Source: Noviluteimonas caseinilytica | GTDB lineage: Bacteria > Pseudomonadota > Gammaproteobacteria > Xanthomonadales > Xanthomonadaceae | DNA: 64,000 nucleotides | Reading direction: 5' to 3' | Assembly (NCBI RefSeq): GCF_018406605.1 | Contig: NZ_AP024545.1 | Span: 868,001 to 932,000 of the forward strand | Part shown: positions 32,471-42,476 of the stretch, piece after piece | Layout of the letters: every line of letters starts with the position of its first letter | Position numbering within the stretch: position 1 is the stretch's first letter | Program-made: the position numbers and the translations under genes | The notes under the pieces: model-generated | What the model was told of the DNA's origin: nothing | The model's database searches: none | The model's input: only the letters and a program-made list of their open reading frames with translations

Positions 32471-33059
32471 CGCGCGGGTACATCGCACATTCGATCAGGC
32501 TGCACAGCAGGTGGCCGATGAACTCGTGGCCTTCCTGGATCCGCGGCGTCTCGGTGGACGGCACGCGGAAGCAGACATCCGCCAGCGGCAACAGCGCACC
32601 GCCGCCCTGCCCCGTGAATCCGATGACGTGGATCCCGCGCGCGCGCGAGGCTTCGGCCGCGCGCACGATGTTGGGCGAGTTGCCCGACGTGGAGATCGCG
32701 ACGAACACGTCGCCCGCCACGCCCAGCGCTTCGACCTGGCGCGCGAACGTGTAGTCGTAACCGTAGTCGTTGCCGATCGCGGTGAGGATGCTCGTGTCGG
32801 TGGTCAGCGCGATGCCCGGCAGTCCGGGCCGGTCGTAGTAGAAGCGGCTGACGAGTTCGCCCGCCCAGTGCTGCGCGTCGGCCGCGCTGCCGCCGTTGCC
32901 GGCGAACAGGATCTTGCCGCCGTTGCGCAGCGAGCGCACGCAGGTGTCCACCGCCTGCACGATGGTCTGCTCGAGCGCGGCGTCCTCGGACATCGCGCGG
33001 AAATTCGCAAGCGACTTGGCAAACTCGCCGCGCACCGTCTGGATCACGTCGGTCGCCAT
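32460..33059 (-). CDS. gmhA: Phosphoheptose isomerase
   Basis: A 199-residue SIS-domain isomerase turning sedoheptulose 7-phosphate to D-glycero-D-manno-heptose 7-phosphate. The key loop is FAGNGGSAADAQHWAGEL, with ISTSGNSPNIVRAA for phosphate binding and ETPRIQEGHEFIGHLLCSLI carrying catalytic Glu and metal-binding His residues. Length matches GmhA (about 192-197). It is the first committed enzyme for heptose here, overlapping both neighbours. A second, housekeeping gmhA for core LPS may exist elsewhere in the genome. Confidence 0.93.
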   Translation of the reverse strand: MATDVIQTVRGEFAKSLANFRAMSEDAALEQTIVQAVDTCVRSLRNGGKILFAGNGGSAADAQHWAGELVSRFYYDRPGLPGIALTTDTSILTAIGNDYGYDYTFARQVEALGVAGDVFVAISTSGNSPNIVRAAEASRARGIHVIGFTGQGGGALLPLADVCFRVPSTETPRIQEGHEFIGHLLCSLIECAMYPRDAD

Positions 33060-34072
33060 GCGATCGCCCCTTCGTTGGTGAAATGGAAGTCCATGCGCGT
33101 GCCGCCCTGGCCATCGAGCGCACGGCACAGGCGCACGCGGTCGTGCGGTGCGCAGAAGAACATCATGAAGCCGCCGCCGCCCGCGCCGGACACCTTGGTG
33201 GCCAGCGCGCCGTTGGCGGTGGCCACGCGCTCGATCGCATCGATGTGCGGGTTGGTGATCGAGGCGGCCATGCGCTTCTTCGCTTCCCAGCCGGCCTGCA
33301 GCGTGCGCACGAATCCGCGCAGGTCGCCGCGCAGCAACGCTTCCTTCATCGCGGTGGCTTCTTCCTTCAGGCGGTGCATCGCCGCGATGGAATCGGATTC
33401 GCCGCCGGCGACGTTGCGGATCTGCTCGTCGATGATGCTCGCCGAGGAACGCGACACGCCGGTGAAGTACAGCACCAGCGAGGCTTCCAGTTCGGCCAGC
33501 ACCCACGGCTTCATCCGCAGCGGGTTGACGATGACGCGGTCCTCGCGATGGAACTCCATGAAGTTGAACCCGCCGAACGCCGCGGCGTACTGGTCCTGCT
33601 TGCCGCCGGTCAACGCCAGATCGTTGCGTTCGATCTCGTAGGCCAGGTGCGCGATTTCGTACTCGCCCAGGCCCAGCGAGAAATAATCCGCGAGCGCGGT
33701 GACCAGCGCGACCATCATCGTCGACGACGAGCCCAGGCCCGAGCCCGGGGGCGCGTCGGAGTGCGCGCGCAGCCGGATCGCGGGCTGGCGCCCGCCGAGG
33801 AAGTCGCGCGAGATGCGCAGGTACGCGCCGACGAGCAGCGCGAGCTTCCCGTCCTGCTGCTCGCATGCACCCGGCGCGAACGCGATGCGTTCGTCGTGGT
33901 CGAGCACTTCGAACGCGACCGTGCCGTCCGGCGCATCGTCGACCATCGCGTGCGCGTACTTGTCGATGGTGGCGTTCATGACGAAACCGCCGTGCAGGTC
34001 GCAGTACGGCGAAACATCGGTGCCGCCGCCGGCCAGGCCGAGGCGCAGCGGTGCGCGTGCACGCACGATCAT
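33044..34072 (-). CDS. hddA: D-glycero-alpha-D-manno-heptose 7-phosphate kinase
   Basis: A 342-residue GHMP-family kinase. The N-terminus is APLRLGLAGGGTDVSPYCDL, the pattern of heptose/fucose kinases. The ATP-binding loop is PPGSGLGSSSTMMVALV. The C-terminal GHMP motif is KVSGAGGGGFMMFFC. It makes the 1,7-bisphosphate with the alpha anomeric phosphate, which channels heptose to GDP rather than ADP activation. It overlaps the fusion glycosyltransferase stop by 4 bases and gmhA by 16 bases. The GDP route is typical of S-layer glycans, capsules and some O-antigens. Confidence 0.9.
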   Translation of the reverse strand: MIVRARAPLRLGLAGGGTDVSPYCDLHGGFVMNATIDKYAHAMVDDAPDGTVAFEVLDHDERIAFAPGACEQQDGKLALLVGAYLRISRDFLGGRQPAIRLRAHSDAPPGSGLGSSSTMMVALVTALADYFSLGLGEYEIAHLAYEIERNDLALTGGKQDQYAAAFGGFNFMEFHREDRVIVNPLRMKPWVLAELEASLVLYFTGVSRSSASIIDEQIRNVAGGESDSIAAMHRLKEEATAMKEALLRGDLRGFVRTLQAGWEAKKRMAASITNPHIDAIERVATANGALATKVSGAGGGGFMMFFCAPHDRVRLCRALDGQGGTRMDFHFTNEGAIAWRPT

Positions 34073-37000
34073 GCGGAACTCCCGTCGGTCAACGCGAAGG
34101 CGGCGGCGAGCGATCGACGCATCGCCTCCCGCGAGAAGCGCGCAGCGGCGAACGCGACGCCGGCGCGCGCACGCGCGAGCCACAGCGCGTCGTCGTCGAG
34201 GAGCGCGAGGATCGCATCGGCCATGGCGTCGGGGGCATCGACGACGCTGCATGCGGCGTCGACGCCATCCAGGCCCTGCGCGCCGACGGTCGTGGTGACC
34301 AGCGGCAGGCCGAGTTGCAGCGCTTCGACGACCTTGCTCTTCACGCCCGCGCCGAATCGCAGCGGCACCACGGCCACGCGCGCGTTGCGATAGCGCGCCT
34401 GCAGCGCCTCGTCCGAAACATAGCCGGTGACTTCGACGCGGTCGCCTGCGAGCGCACGCACGTCATCGGTCGGATTGGAGCCCACGAGCGCCAGGCGCAG
34501 GTCGGGGCGGCGCGCCCAAACGCGCGGCATGATTTCCGACACCAGCCAGTGCGCCGCGTCGACGTTCGGCGGATGGCCGAAGCCGGCGACGAACACCAGG
34601 TCGCGCCGATCGCCCACCGACACCGGCGCTTCGAAGCGATCGTAGGCGTAGGGCACGACGGACATCGCGGACACGCCGGGCTCCAGGCCCGCGACGTCGC
34701 GCGCTTCTTCGTCGGAGGGATAGAGCACCACGTCCGACTGCCGCCACACGTGGCGTTCCATCGTTTCCATCGCGGTGGCGGCGTCGCCGTCGGTTTCGCC
34801 GCGCGCCCGCGCTTCCAGCGCCATGCGGCGGAAATGCAGGTCGTGGCCGTAGTAGACGATGCGTGCGCGCGTGCGGGCGCGGATCTCGGCCAGCACGCCG
34901 CTGGCGATGTGCGGGCGCGAGACGAGCACCGCGGTGAGGCGATCGCCCCACTGCTCGAGCACTTCGCCCAGGCGCCCGGCCCAGTGCGCGCCGTGGAAGA
35001 CCTCGATGCCGCGCGCCTGCAGCGCGCGCACGTAGGGCACGTCGTTGTGCAGGTTCTCGGGCCAGAACTTCACGTGGCAGCCAAGTTCGAGCAGGCGGTC
35101 GAGGAACGCATCCATCGTGCGAGAACCCGCGTCGCGGTCGGGCTGCGGCACGTAGTGGTCGATCACCAGCACCACCGGACCGTCGAACGCGCGGTCGCGC
35201 GCGAGCGGCACGCACTCGGCGTTGGGATAGTGCGCGGCGAGCGTGTCGCGCCAGCGTTCCAGGAATTTCGCCTGGTTGATCGGCTGGTAGGCCTTGATGC
35301 CGCTGCCCGTGTCCGTGCCGTGCGAAACGCCCTCGTGGTGCACGACTTCCGAGAACGGCGTGTAGTACACCTCGAGGCCTTCGGCGCGCACGCGGAAGGC
35401 GAGGTCGGAGTCTTCGCAGTAGGCCGGCGCGTAGATCGGATCGAAGCCACCGAGCTTGCGGAACAGTGCGGTGGGGATCATCAGTGCTGCGCCCGAGACG
35501 TAATCCACCCGGCGCACGTAGTTGAATTCGCTGGCGTCCGGATCCTGCAGGCGCCCGTAGTTCCAGGCCGACCCGTCGCGCCACACGATACCGCCGGCTT
35601 CCTGCAGGCGCCCGTCGGCGAAGACGAGCTTGGAGCCGGCGATCCCGGCGTCGGGATGCGCTTCGAACACGTCGAGCAATGCGTCGAGCCAACCCGGCCG
35701 CACTTCGGTGTCGTTGTTGAGGAAGACGATGTACTCGCCGCGCGCCAACTGCTGCGCCTGGTTGCACGAGCGCAGGAAGCCCATGTTGGCGGGGTTGGCC
35801 ACGTAGCGCAGGCCGGTGATCCCGCGCAGGCGCTCGATCTCCGCGTCGCCGGAGGCGTCCTCGATCACGATGACCTCGAAGCTCGCGCGGCCGCCTGCCA
35901 CCTGCAGCGAATGCAGGCACGCCAGCGTGTGGGCGAACTGGCCGTAGGCCGGGATGACCACCGAGAACTTCGGGGATTCCGGCCGCACGAACACCAGGTC
36001 GTCGACCGAGACGCTGCGCGGGAGCGCGCCGATGCGTTCGGGCGGCTCGGGCAGCGCGATCGGCGCCAGCTTGCGGCCCCGCAGCAGCGACACCGCGCGG
36101 CGCAGCCACGTGGTCGCGCGCCACGACGTTGACGCCAGCAGGCCTTCGGCGATCGCACGCAGGTCGCGGGCGTGCCGTTCCTGTTCCAGGCCCTGGCGCT
36201 GCACCTGCATGCGCAATTCCACTTCCGCGTCGAAGGCCTTGCGGAAGCGGCTCGCGCCCTCCTGCAGGGCGTGGCGCACGTCGCGCAGTTCCAGTTCGAG
36301 TTCCAGCGCGCGTCGCTTGACGAAGGCATGCCGCGCGCGTTCCTGCGCGACTTCGGCCTCCAGCGATTGCGCCCAGCGCGTGCGCTCGTCGATCAAGGCA
36401 TCGCGCGATTGCGCCACGCGGGCGTGTTCTTCCAGTTCGGTCGACAGCGACAGCGCCCAGCGCGTGCGCTCGTCATGTTCGGCCTGGAGCTTCCCGAAGT
36501 CGGCGCGCTCGCGCGCCATGTCCTGGTCGAGTTGCTGCGCCCAGGCGGCGAGGTCTTCGTGGCGCGCATACAGGTCGATGCGCGCGTCGTCGTACACGGA
36601 CGCCGGCAGCGTCGGCACGGCATCCGCGCGCGCGGCGCACACGGCCATGAAATATTTCACGTCGCCCGGCGAGGCCGTGCGCTCGGCGACGTCGTCGCCG
36701 TCGGCGCGGAACGCGGTGTACGCAGCGCTCGCACCCTCCATCGGGACGAGCATGGACACGGAGGCCATGCGCTGCGCGTGGTAGTGCCGCGCGGGGAAAT
36801 GCGGGGCGAGCAACGCGTCGAGCTCGTCGAAGTACAGCTCGCGCACGTGGAATTCGTTGTGGAAGCCGCGGCGATCGGAATAGACCGCGCGGTTGGGGGA
36901 CGACAGCACGAGGAAGCCGTCCGGCCGGAGCACGCGCCGCAATTCGGCGACCATGCGCGCCTGCAGGTCGGCATCGATGTGCTCGATCGTCTCGAACGAG

Positions 37001-37305
37001 ATGATGGCGTCGAACGTCGCGTCCGCGAACGGCAATGCCGCAGCGCTGGCCTCGGTGAATTCCACGCGTCCCGCGGCGCCGTAGCGTTCGCGCGCATGGC
37101 GCACGGCATCGGCGGAAATATCGACGCCCTGCACGTGCGCGGCCGAACGCGCGAGCAGCGCCGAGCCGTAGCCTTCGCCGCACGCGACGTCGAGCACGCG
37201 CAGGCCGGCGACCGCGCGGTTGCACCACACGTAGCGATGCCAGTGTTCCAGGCTCAGTTCGCCCAGCTCGCCGGGGATGAATCGCTCGCCCGTGAACTCC
37301 ATCAT
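34069..37305 (-). CDS. Fusion: methyltransferase / coiled coil / GT2 / GT4 glycosyltransferase
   Basis: A 1078-residue cytoplasmic protein in four parts. Residues 1-~225 are a class I methyltransferase (VLDVACGEGYGSAL at 37-50, then ETIEHID). Residues ~245-390 are a charged coiled coil with 28-residue repeats. Residues ~445-690 are a GT2 domain (FSVVIPAYGQFAHT at 447-460; LNNDTEVRPGW near 529-539). Residues ~705-1078 are a GT4-like domain ending with FGAGVKSKVVEALQLGLPLV from 984. Its ATG overlaps the wzt stop by 4 bases. It probably extends, and may methyl-cap, the O-antigen exported by Wzm/Wzt; the capping role is inferred. Confidence 0.85.
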   Translation of the reverse strand: MMEFTGERFIPGELGELSLEHWHRYVWCNRAVAGLRVLDVACGEGYGSALLARSAAHVQGVDISADAVRHARERYGAAGRVEFTEASAAALPFADATFDAIISFETIEHIDADLQARMVAELRRVLRPDGFLVLSSPNRAVYSDRRGFHNEFHVRELYFDELDALLAPHFPARHYHAQRMASVSMLVPMEGASAAYTAFRADGDDVAERTASPGDVKYFMAVCAARADAVPTLPASVYDDARIDLYARHEDLAAWAQQLDQDMARERADFGKLQAEHDERTRWALSLSTELEEHARVAQSRDALIDERTRWAQSLEAEVAQERARHAFVKRRALELELELRDVRHALQEGASRFRKAFDAEVELRMQVQRQGLEQERHARDLRAIAEGLLASTSWRATTWLRRAVSLLRGRKLAPIALPEPPERIGALPRSVSVDDLVFVRPESPKFSVVIPAYGQFAHTLACLHSLQVAGGRASFEVIVIEDASGDAEIERLRGITGLRYVANPANMGFLRSCNQAQQLARGEYIVFLNNDTEVRPGWLDALLDVFEAHPDAGIAGSKLVFADGRLQEAGGIVWRDGSAWNYGRLQDPDASEFNYVRRVDYVSGAALMIPTALFRKLGGFDPIYAPAYCEDSDLAFRVRAEGLEVYYTPFSEVVHHEGVSHGTDTGSGIKAYQPINQAKFLERWRDTLAAHYPNAECVPLARDRAFDGPVVLVIDHYVPQPDRDAGSRTMDAFLDRLLELGCHVKFWPENLHNDVPYVRALQARGIEVFHGAHWAGRLGEVLEQWGDRLTAVLVSRPHIASGVLAEIRARTRARIVYYGHDLHFRRMALEARARGETDGDAATAMETMERHVWRQSDVVLYPSDEEARDVAGLEPGVSAMSVVPYAYDRFEAPVSVGDRRDLVFVAGFGHPPNVDAAHWLVSEIMPRVWARRPDLRLALVGSNPTDDVRALAGDRVEVTGYVSDEALQARYRNARVAVVPLRFGAGVKSKVVEALQLGLPLVTTTVGAQGLDGVDAACSVVDAPDAMADAILALLDDDALWLARARAGVAFAAARFSREAMRRSLAAAFALTDGSSA
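36136..36573 (-). repeat. 28-residue coiled-coil repeats within the fusion glycosyltransferase
   Basis: Residues ~245-390 of the fusion protein. Trp residues at 255, 283 and 311 sit exactly 28 apart (four heptads), each within W-A-x-x-L (WAQQL, WALSL, WAQSL). The last two copies are preceded by DERTR or an equivalent. Downstream residues stay highly charged and helical without the Trp marker. Confidence 0.8.
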
Positions 37306-38675
37306 TCCATCGAATCCTGTCGTACCTGGATGTCCAGCATGGGAATGCCCACGAGGCCGAACCGCATCGTTTCGTCCAGCGCGCGGAATTCCAGCGCGTC
37401 GTGGATCCAGTGTTGTTGCGTGTGGTCGTACTGCGTGCCCGACGCCACCGCGGCGTCGATCATGTACGAGCCCGACGGCATGTGCGGCATGCGGAAGCGG
37501 AAGCGCGCGCTCACCATGTCGCCCGCCGCGCCCGCCACCGGCGCGTCCTGGTACACCAGGTACGAGTTGTCGCCGAACAGGCGCTGGCCGAGGCGATCCT
37601 TGACGTAGAAGCCGAAGATCAGGCCGTCGAGCGGCTCGCCGAGCTTCGCGGTGATCACCAGGTCCACGATTTCGCCGCCTTCGGCGAACAGCACCGGATC
37701 GCCACTGGCCTGCAGCAGGCGCACGCTGACGATCTGCGCCTTGCCGGCGCCGAATTCCAGCCCGGAGCGCTCCGGGTCGAACGCGAAGGTGCGCACCGCG
37801 GGCACGGGCGCGTCGGCCTGCGCACGCACGTCGCGCACGTCGTGGTCGACCGCGTCCGGTGCAATCGCCGGCCTGGACGCCACGACGCGTTCGCCCGCCA
37901 CGCGACGGCGCTCCACGACGTGCAGCTCGGCCATGTAGGCCTCCACCACCTCGCGCGCCGAACCGGAGCCGCGCATCGCGCCGTTCTCCAGCCAGATCGC
38001 CCGGTCGCACAGGCCCGTCACTGCGCCGGCATCGTGGCTGACGAACAGCAACGTGCCGCGCTTCTTGAACTCGCGCAGGAAGCGCATGCACTTCTGCGAG
38101 AAGAACGCATCGCCGACCGACAGCGCTTCGTCGATGATCAGCACGTCGGCGTCGACGTGCACGATGACCGCGAAGGCCAGGCGCAGGGCCATGCCGCTGG
38201 AATAGCTGCGCACGGGCTGGTCGATGAACTCGCCGATGTCGGCGAAGGCCAGGATGTCGTCCAGGCGCCGCGCGGTTTCCTCGCGCGTCAGGCCGTAGAT
38301 GGCGGCGTTGAGGTAGACGTTCTCGCGCCCGGTGAACTCGGGGTTGAACCCGCTGCCCAGTTCGAGCAGCGCGGCGACGCGCCCGTGGATCGACACCGAG
38401 CCTTCGGTGGGCGTGAGCGTGCCGGCGATCATCTGCAGCAACGTGGACTTGCCCGAGCCGTTGCGGCCGATGATGCCCATCGTCTCGCCGCGCATCACGT
38501 CCATGTCGATGCCGCGCAGCGCCCAGAAGTTGCGGAAGAACGTCTTGCGCCGGCCGAACAGGCTCTGCCACAGCCGGTGGGCCGGGCTTTCGTACATGTG
38601 GTACGCCTTGCCGGCGTTGCGCACGGAAATCGTGAGCGCGCCGGCGGGCGGGGTGTTCGCGCCGTCAAAGGACAT
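37302..38675 (-). CDS. wzt: O-antigen ABC exporter ATPase with C-terminal glycan-binding domain
   Basis: A 457-residue ATPase of the polysaccharide/teichoic acid exporter family. Residues ~1-250 are the ATPase: IIGRNGSGKSTLLQMIAG (Walker A), YSSGMALRLAFA (signature), DVLIIDEALSVGD (Walker B) and FVSHD (switch His). Residues ~300-457 form a Wzt C-terminal beta-sandwich (GKAQIVSVRLLQASGDPVLF), which in E. coli O9a binds the modified non-reducing end of the glycan before export. It overlaps wzm by 11 bases. Presence of this domain implies export linked to end modification, consistent with the adjoining methyltransferase-containing protein. Confidence 0.94.
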   Translation of the reverse strand: MSFDGANTPPAGALTISVRNAGKAYHMYESPAHRLWQSLFGRRKTFFRNFWALRGIDMDVMRGETMGIIGRNGSGKSTLLQMIAGTLTPTEGSVSIHGRVAALLELGSGFNPEFTGRENVYLNAAIYGLTREETARRLDDILAFADIGEFIDQPVRSYSSGMALRLAFAVIVHVDADVLIIDEALSVGDAFFSQKCMRFLREFKKRGTLLFVSHDAGAVTGLCDRAIWLENGAMRGSGSAREVVEAYMAELHVVERRRVAGERVVASRPAIAPDAVDHDVRDVRAQADAPVPAVRTFAFDPERSGLEFGAGKAQIVSVRLLQASGDPVLFAEGGEIVDLVITAKLGEPLDGLIFGFYVKDRLGQRLFGDNSYLVYQDAPVAGAAGDMVSARFRFRMPHMPSGSYMIDAAVASGTQYDHTQQHWIHDALEFRALDETMRFGLVGIPMLDIQVRQDSME

Positions 38676-39459
38676 CGGCGAACCCCGTGCGCAGCTTCGC
38701 GAAGATCGCGTGGCCCGCGAAGGCCACCGCCACCGCGCAAACGGTGTAGACGCCGAGGCCGCGCCAATCGGGCAGGTGGCCCCAGATCAGGACTTCGCGC
38801 GCCTGGTCGATGATGAAGGTCAGCGGATTGAGGTGGAACACCCAGCGGTAGCGTTCGGGCACGGAGCCCACGGGCACGATCGCCGACGACAGGAACAGCA
38901 TCGCGGTGGCGATCACGCCCACGATCTGCCCGATGTCGCGCAGGAACACGCCGAGCGCCGAGACGATCCAGCCGACCCCGAGCGTGAGCACGAACAGCGG
39001 CGCGAACACGACCGGGAACAGCAGCGCGGTCGGCGGCACGGCTCCCTTGGCGAACCACAGGAGCGCGAGCAGCACCACGGTGTTCATCGCCAGGTGGAAC
39101 AACGCGGAAAACGACATGCTCCAGCCGAGCAGCTCGAGCGGGAACACGACGCGCTTGACGAAGTTGGCGTTGCCCACGATCAGCATCGGCGCGCGCGTGA
39201 AGCATTCGGCGAAGTAGCCGTGCACCACCAGGCCGACGAACAGGATCACCGCGAACTCGAAGGTCGAGCCCGACGCGCCGGGCCAGCGGCTCTTCATGAT
39301 GTAGCCGAAGGCCATCGTGTAGACGAGCAGCATCAGGAACGGGCTGATCAGCGACCACAGCAGGCCGAAGTTGGCGCCGCGGTAACGGCCGAGGATCTCG
39401 CGCCGCGTCAGCTCGACCGCAAGCGACCGATGGCGGCCGAAGACATCCAGGATTTCCAT
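38665..39459 (-). CDS. wzm: O-antigen ABC exporter permease
   Basis: A 264-residue ABC-2 type permease with about six membrane spans (FGLLWSLISPFLMLLVYTMA opens the first) and the characteristic ending region HLNPLTFIIDQAREVLIWG. It pairs with Wzt to move undecaprenyl-diphosphate-linked polysaccharide across the inner membrane. MEILDVFGRHRSLAVELTRR is the amphipathic N-terminal gate helix. It begins 7 bases after the metB stop, so transcription may run in from metB. The alternative start further upstream lies inside metB and gives no family residues. Confidence 0.94.
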   Translation of the reverse strand: MEILDVFGRHRSLAVELTRREILGRYRGANFGLLWSLISPFLMLLVYTMAFGYIMKSRWPGASGSTFEFAVILFVGLVVHGYFAECFTRAPMLIVGNANFVKRVVFPLELLGWSMSFSALFHLAMNTVVLLALLWFAKGAVPPTALLFPVVFAPLFVLTLGVGWIVSALGVFLRDIGQIVGVIATAMLFLSSAIVPVGSVPERYRWVFHLNPLTFIIDQAREVLIWGHLPDWRGLGVYTVCAVAVAFAGHAIFAKLRTGFADVL

Positions 39460-39466
39460 CGCCGCG

Positions 39467-40636
39467 TTACGACTGCAGCGCCGCGGCGAGGTCGCGTTGC
39501 AGGTCCGCGACGTCTTCGACACCGACGCTCAGGCGCACCAGGTTGTCGAACAGGCCGAGTTGCGCACGACGCTCCGGCGGGATCGAGGCGTGCGTCATGA
39601 TCGCGGGATGGTTGACGAGGCTTTCCACGCCGCCCAGCGATTCGGCGAGCGTGAACAGCTGCGTGCGCTCGCAGAAGCGCTTCGCCGCCTCGAGCCCGCC
39701 CTTGACGAAGATCGTGACGATGCCGCCGAAGCCGTCCATCTGCTGCTTCGCCAGCGCGTGGTGCGGGTGCGAGGGCAAGCCCGGGTAGACGACGCGTTCG
39801 ATCGCCGGATGCGATTCGAGCCACTGCGCCAGCGCGAGCGCGTTCTCGCAATGCGCGCGCATGCGCAGGTGCAATGTCTTCAGGCCGCGCAACGCGAGGA
39901 AGCTGTCGAACGGGCCCTGCACCGCGCCGATCGAGTTCTGCAGGAAGGCGAGCTGTTCGGCGAGTTCGGTGTTGTCGCCGACCACGAGGATGCCGCCGAC
40001 CATGTCGGAGTGGCCGTTGAGGTACTTGGTGGCCGAGTGCATGACGATGTCGGCGCCGTGTTCGAGCGGGCGCTGCACCATCGGCGAGGAGAAGGTGTTG
40101 TCGACGACCACCATCAACCCGTGCGCCTTCGCGATCTTCGCGATCGCGGCGATGTCGACGATCTTCAGCAAGGGGTTGGTGGGGGTCTCGATCCACACCA
40201 TCTTCGTCTTCGGCGTGATCGCGGCTTCGAACTTGGCCGGATCGGTGAGATCGACCCAGCTGAAGTCCAGGCCCGCCGAGCGGCGGCGCACGCGTTCGAA
40301 CAGGCGGAAGGTGCCGCCGTACACGTCGTCCATCGCGATGATGTGGTCGCCGCTGTCGAACAGCTCCAGCAGCGTGGAGGTCGCGGCCAGGCCCGAGCCG
40401 AACGCGTACCCGCGGGTACCGCCCTCGAGCGCGGCAATGCAGCGCTCGTAGGCGAACCGGGTCGGGTTGTGCGTGCGCGAGTACTCGAACCCCTGGTGCA
40501 CGCCGGGGCTGGACTGGGCGTACGTGGACGTGGCGTAGATCGGCGGCATGACCGCCCCGGTGGTCGGGTCGGGCGATTGACCGGCGTGGATCGCCTTGGT
40601 GCCGGGGCCCATGGCGCGCGTGTCCTGCTCTTTCAT
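39467..40636 (-). CDS. metB: Cystathionine gamma-synthase/lyase family PLP enzyme
   Basis: A 389-residue Cys/Met-metabolism PLP enzyme. The PLP Lys is K204 in MHSATKYLNGHSDM. EYSRTHNPTRFAYERCIAAL and VWIETPTNPLLKIVDIAAIA are family motifs. Sequence alone does not separate gamma-synthase from gamma-lyase; adjacency to cystathionine beta-synthase (70 bp away) suggests use in reverse transsulfuration to cysteine. In Xanthomonas the equivalent gene (metB) is the fixed left boundary of the variable LPS locus. The MKEQDTRAMG start was chosen over an upstream one that lacks family residues. Confidence 0.93.
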   Translation of the reverse strand: MKEQDTRAMGPGTKAIHAGQSPDPTTGAVMPPIYATSTYAQSSPGVHQGFEYSRTHNPTRFAYERCIAALEGGTRGYAFGSGLAATSTLLELFDSGDHIIAMDDVYGGTFRLFERVRRRSAGLDFSWVDLTDPAKFEAAITPKTKMVWIETPTNPLLKIVDIAAIAKIAKAHGLMVVVDNTFSSPMVQRPLEHGADIVMHSATKYLNGHSDMVGGILVVGDNTELAEQLAFLQNSIGAVQGPFDSFLALRGLKTLHLRMRAHCENALALAQWLESHPAIERVVYPGLPSHPHHALAKQQMDGFGGIVTIFVKGGLEAAKRFCERTQLFTLAESLGGVESLVNHPAIMTHASIPPERRAQLGLFDNLVRLSVGVEDVADLQRDLAAALQS

Positions 40637-40706
40637 GCGTGGATCCGATGCGAAAAACCGGCGCGATTCTAGCATCGGCGGCTCGCCCGCCCCCCGGGCG
40701 AATGGG

Positions 40707-42089
<1,383 letters not shown>

Positions 42090-42244
42090 CGTGGATCCCG
42101 CGTGCGGCCGCGAACGTGCGGCGGAGCGGGCGATTATCCGTCGGGGCGCACGCGAAAGTCAGCGTGCGATTCGATGCCACCGCAGGCGGTGCCGGCTGGA
42201 CGAGGACGCCGGCACCGCCCGCGACGGTGTGGTTGCGGCCGGGG

Positions 42245-42460
42245 TCAGTGTTCCCGGTCGTAAAGGCTGGTCAGTCGATCCTTCGCAGCGAGCTTTTCGC
42301 GCTTCATCTTCTGCAGGGTCAGGTCGTCGACGGGGAGCACGCCGAGTTCGGCGTCGAGTACCTGCTTGTCGAGTTCCTTGTGGCGCTGGTACAGGCTCTT
42401 GAACTCGGGGTTGCCCTTGATCAATGCCTCGAGTTCCGCCTGTGGTTGCCCTTCGAACAT
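42245..42460 (-). CDS. DUF465 (YdcH-like) small coiled-coil protein
   Basis: A 71-residue helical protein. The DUF465 pattern runs over FKSLYQRHKELDKQVLDAE and LQKMKREKLAAKDRLTSLYD near the C-terminus. Members are widespread and mostly uncharacterised. The ATG at 42460 has a strong ribosome site (GAGGAGG) about 7 bases upstream, which settles the start over the much longer upstream-open frame. A possible 50-residue gene ends 16 bases before it. Confidence 0.88.
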   Translation of the reverse strand: MFEGQPQAELEALIKGNPEFKSLYQRHKELDKQVLDAELGVLPVDDLTLQKMKREKLAAKDRLTSLYDREH

Positions 42461-42476
42461 GGTCAGCCTCCTCTTG

